Below, piece after piece: positions 62,401-64,000 of a stretch of 64,000 bases of DNA. Below the pieces are notes generated by a model. The model searched no databases. It had not been told where the DNA came from and saw only the letters and a program-made list of their open reading frames with translations. Origin of the DNA: Leishmania mexicana MHOM/GT/2001/U1103. Lineage: Eukaryota > Euglenozoa > Kinetoplastea > Trypanosomatida > Trypanosomatidae. Location of the stretch: positions 124,001-188,000 of the forward strand of contig NC_018313.1 in the NCBI RefSeq assembly GCF_000234665.1, written 5' to 3'. Position 1 is the first letter of the stretch. Every line of letters begins with the position of its first letter. Made by a program: the position numbers and the translations under genes.

Positions 62401-64000
62401 CGTGGCGGCCCACATCGCAGTCGCGGAGGAGGAGTGGGTGTACCGCGGCACGACGGAGCACGTCGGGCCACAAACCTTTCACGAGAAGTTCTTCGTCTTT
62501 CCGTTCATCTTTTACCGCGACATCGCCGCCGTGACGGAGGCGCAGCTCGTCGAGTTCTGGACTCTCGTCCGCGTCTGCTTCGATGCTCAGAAGCGGGCGC
62601 AGGAGAGGCCGGCGGCGACGAGCGCAGCGGTGAGTGGGCGGCCGTCGTCGCTGGCGGGAAAACGTGGCGATGTGCCGCGACCTCCCCTCCTCTCCCTTCT
62701 GACGCCGCTGACACTTTTCACAGCGGAGCAGCTGGACGTGCTGCTCTCGCGCCCGCCGCCGGCGTTTGACGTGGGCGTGTACGATCGATACTGCCTGCTC
62801 CGCCAAGCCTTTCGTGATGACCCTAAAGTACGTATGGCCCCGCGCGATCATCAGTACGTTGTGGCACGCAGTGTGGTGGAGACGCAGCTGCAGCAGCAGC
62901 AGAGCCTAGGCGCTAGCAACTGGGTGGCACAGAAAGGGAGCGCCGCACACAAGATGGCAGCAGCGCTGACGGCGTGTCGGGCGCAGCTCTGCTCGGCAGA
63001 CGTGAAGCGGCGCGCGGAAGTGGCGACGGCGGCGCAGCGGGAGCGAGAATCACGTCAGCGCAGCCTGCAGGCACAGGAGCACAGGACGCTGCTCGAACAG
63101 TCGGACTACTACCAAGCGCGCATCAGCCGGATTCAATCACGCGCCGCAACCGTGATTTCGGGTATTGAGAGCACCTGCAGCACCTGGGAGCTACACCGCA
63201 CCGAGGCGTACGTCCCTCCGCAGAAGGACGACAACGCCGACGCGCGGCTGCCGGTGGAAGACGACGTGGAAGAGCTTCTCCTGGAGTACCTTGACGACGT
63301 GCCGCTTGACGTCTTCGACGGGCAGGTGTCGCTGCGTGAACGCTACCTCCTCTACGCCGACCTCCGGCATGAGCGACTCAAGCGCACCTTTTCCTCGCCG
63401 CACCCGCCTCCCGATCCCGCCCCCTCCGTCGCACTCACGGATGACGGCCGCAGTGCTGCGCTACCGCCAGTGAGCCCGGTAGGGCGAGCCACGCCGTCTC
63501 GCCCACCTGTGAAGCCGGATAATGTGGCGCAGCAGTACATGGCGGTGATGACAGGTGACCTTGGCGCAACGCTGCGGCGCGTCACCGTCTCAGAACAGAC
63601 GAAGCCCTTGCTTGATGGCGCGAGCAATGCCAACGGCGGCGCTGTCATCACGCCCCCCACCACGTCCTACGTCGCAGGTATGTACCCTCTACGGGCCGTG
63701 CGGCGAACGGTGAGCTCGGTGCTGTGCCCGTCGCGAGTGCCTAGCCGCTGGAGGAGAAGCATCATGAACAGAAGAAGCGAGACAAGCCTGTTGGGAACGT
63801 GCACAACGTCCTTCTCGGTCTCGGGTGTTGAGGACGACGGCAGAATCGGTGCGGCCTCGACGTTCTCGTCCTTCTACACCGCCACCCCCGTCTCATATGC
63901 GCAACCCACGCGCAGCCCAACGACACGCGGCGTTCAGCCCAAAGGCGTTGCCGCGAGCACCAGCGTGTGTGGCGTGAGCGGGCGGTATACTGGGAAAGAT
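59438..64000 (+). CDS. Very large protein of unknown function (3' end outside window)
   Basis: The frame is open from the ATG at 59438 to the window edge, 1,521 codons without a stop, so the gene is 3'-truncated by the window. I followed the frame by eye along its length. The first 180 residues are low complexity with an eight-Ser run. Helical, Arg/Glu/Gln-rich stretches and basic and acidic patches follow (one reads DSEDEDSDEG). The most fold-like part is at about 930-1050, with AFVLFVLQLLELFF, WVYRGTTEHVGP, HEKFFVFPFIFYRD and a Leu/Val-rich pattern. A second such part is at about 1270-1310 (EELLLEYLDDVPLDVF, SLRERYLLYADL). I recognise no family. There is no signal peptide. The size and mixed coiled-coil/globular layout recall flagellar or cytoskeletal proteins, which is only a guess. 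Confidence 0.85.
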   Translation, partial: MEDDVSRAPPMALSLPLQLLQGLGGTESANSGQEGIASVPSTDAGAHPTAAPTWLRRRKLNRPSPPPLLSHLALSAHKTDLQTAAPCLTSVSLFPEGHSPIAPASPRPLVTSSKSVAPPAPVDDGTDAAAAGVSSRRPSAVSAVPFTSAGAEAPQPPPLFRWHSSSSSSSSGGGDTLPSRPTASARVLPWWKRILVDVAYRQRLMQLSTESYHEELRLLRDTPELLSSGEEMEVRKVWRERLWMDDELEKAELRPSKIDVVRRQEAHGTASGIAALSSAFAPSHVGTTEHAARQQQAAAPMMEEVDEVVVMAQHVVFRVGHDEIPSRFSTKHPHSIIDASALASVQHVELGAMPPAKQMREQQQQQQERAIKQHLASLRRFSRDTPYELKERLARDIVAGRVDVPMQTAITDAVMDEQQCSRPTTRRHLSPDLCVFPSPRNERRRAAARQRQRHDDEQPASAAALMWRLPLRKPKMPTTPLWQRPWLPPGTWAVEMAHGDVARAQALMRPSAVRDPFVVEKRSAAIKDSVEAPRHHQSRPKGTGVATAATDGEQHRPNVWIRRQEAAVACTDGTENLYGLQYVWRSPLPPGGFIRVSPDPRFAMWPDSEDEDSDEGVLDNTEKYDNSQARGMRAGDGDGVREDVHCNVSKISTGASQHHDRQAQMRRLARRVNRRTHKLRWLHSIGRRRVCYNDLALSDSDSSFAGAASASSSSSSRSTSPTVSALRDIHVAAEVKKASKTSVRLPLLHEDGKARRRQRRRQERLKDTSRGSRPVYDSALNINVYAEIVESQSQHVSTVGTSPLRAKSKQHGQQARNATTTTRRFLGCYRQSRLLIHFKLYCRALYEEERVRRGVPGTHVIGRAGGSAPEYTPATEGLLAGVPAIPHPVLKLQEHAPSLRKSHAHRIPVASTMSGCRCWEGLYPALGTNLATPVQQAWRQLRRSSLVRQALRDIYDELPHDKEGLLGKRAFVLFVLQLLELFFPTRLPVAAHIAVAEEEWVYRGTTEHVGPQTFHEKFFVFPFIFYRDIAAVTEAQLVEFWTLVRVCFDAQKRAQERPAATSAAVSGRPSSLAGKRGDVPRPPLLSLLTPLTLFTAEQLDVLLSRPPPAFDVGVYDRYCLLRQAFRDDPKVRMAPRDHQYVVARSVVETQLQQQQSLGASNWVAQKGSAAHKMAAALTACRAQLCSADVKRRAEVATAAQRERESRQRSLQAQEHRTLLEQSDYYQARISRIQSRAATVISGIESTCSTWELHRTEAYVPPQKDDNADARLPVEDDVEELLLEYLDDVPLDVFDGQVSLRERYLLYADLRHERLKRTFSSPHPPPDPAPSVALTDDGRSAALPPVSPVGRATPSRPPVKPDNVAQQYMAVMTGDLGATLRRVTVSEQTKPLLDGASNANGGAVITPPTTSYVAGMYPLRAVRRTVSSVLCPSRVPSRWRRSIMNRRSETSLLGTCTTSFSVSGVEDDGRIGAASTFSSFYTATPVSYAQPTRSPTTRGVQPKGVAASTSVCGVSGRYTGKD

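Noticed and set aside
1..64000. tRNA, rRNA, snoRNA clusters, CRISPR arrays, bacterial operons or terminators
   Set aside because: No cloverleaf, box C/D arrays or regularly spaced repeats were seen, and the gene structure is clearly that of a trypanosomatid nucleus.

Overview
The window reads as nuclear DNA of a trypanosomatid, most likely Leishmania or a close relative. The reasons are long intronless genes all on one strand, GC-rich third codon positions, low-complexity Ala/Ser/Gln/Pro insertions in almost every protein, 0.3-2.4 kb spacers full of pyrimidine tracts and TG/CA microsatellites, and kinetoplastid-specific proteins such as a KKT10/KKT19-type kinetochore kinase. From memory, the Leishmania KKT10/KKT19 genes lie on chromosome 9, so this is probably part of that chromosome. 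I could not check this. All 16 supported genes are on the + strand, as expected for one polycistronic unit resolved by spliced-leader trans-splicing. I see no strand switch, tRNA, rRNA, CRISPR array or recognisable transposon. Several start codons were moved to the first ATG after a plausible splice acceptor instead of the longest open frame, which often begins at GTG or TTG.

Layout: 1-13 kb holds a RING-H2 protein, a cryptochrome-DASH/photolyase-like flavoprotein with a long N-terminal extension, a small ankyrin protein, an 87-residue twin-CX9C protein resembling the complex I assembly factor NDUFAF8, a probable mitochondrial single-pass membrane protein and an unidentified coiled-coil protein. 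14-28 kb holds a giant NPRL3-like protein (GATOR1/SEACIT), the LAMMER kinase KKT10/KKT19 and a CDC14-type phosphatase. 28-35 kb holds a long near-perfect inverted repeat, a protein joining an Rtf1-type Plus3 domain to a RING finger, and the BBSome subunit BBS8. 35-49 kb holds a large coiled-coil protein and a 3,064-residue MON2 homologue. 49-64 kb holds a divergent PPP-family phosphatase, an inward-rectifier-type potassium channel with an altered selectivity filter, a lysophospholipid-acyltransferase-like protein lacking the catalytic histidine, and the 5' part of a very large unidentified gene that runs off the window.

The genes do not form a pathway. Neighbours share a transcription unit, not a function, as is usual in these organisms. 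There are loose themes: cell-cycle control (CLK kinase, CDC14), membrane traffic and cilium (MON2, BBS8), organelles (twin-CX9C protein, Kir channel) and ubiquitin (two RING proteins).

The signal that the gene list does not explain is the inverted repeat at 28958-29136. It would give a stem of about 58 bp with one G-U wobble in the precursor RNA. Its left arm is a polypyrimidine tract and its loop holds a candidate splice-acceptor AG. Other points of interest are the Plus3-RING fusion, the GGYMG channel filter, the His-to-Leu acyltransferase, the very large NPRL3-like protein and the apparently single KKT10/KKT19 gene.
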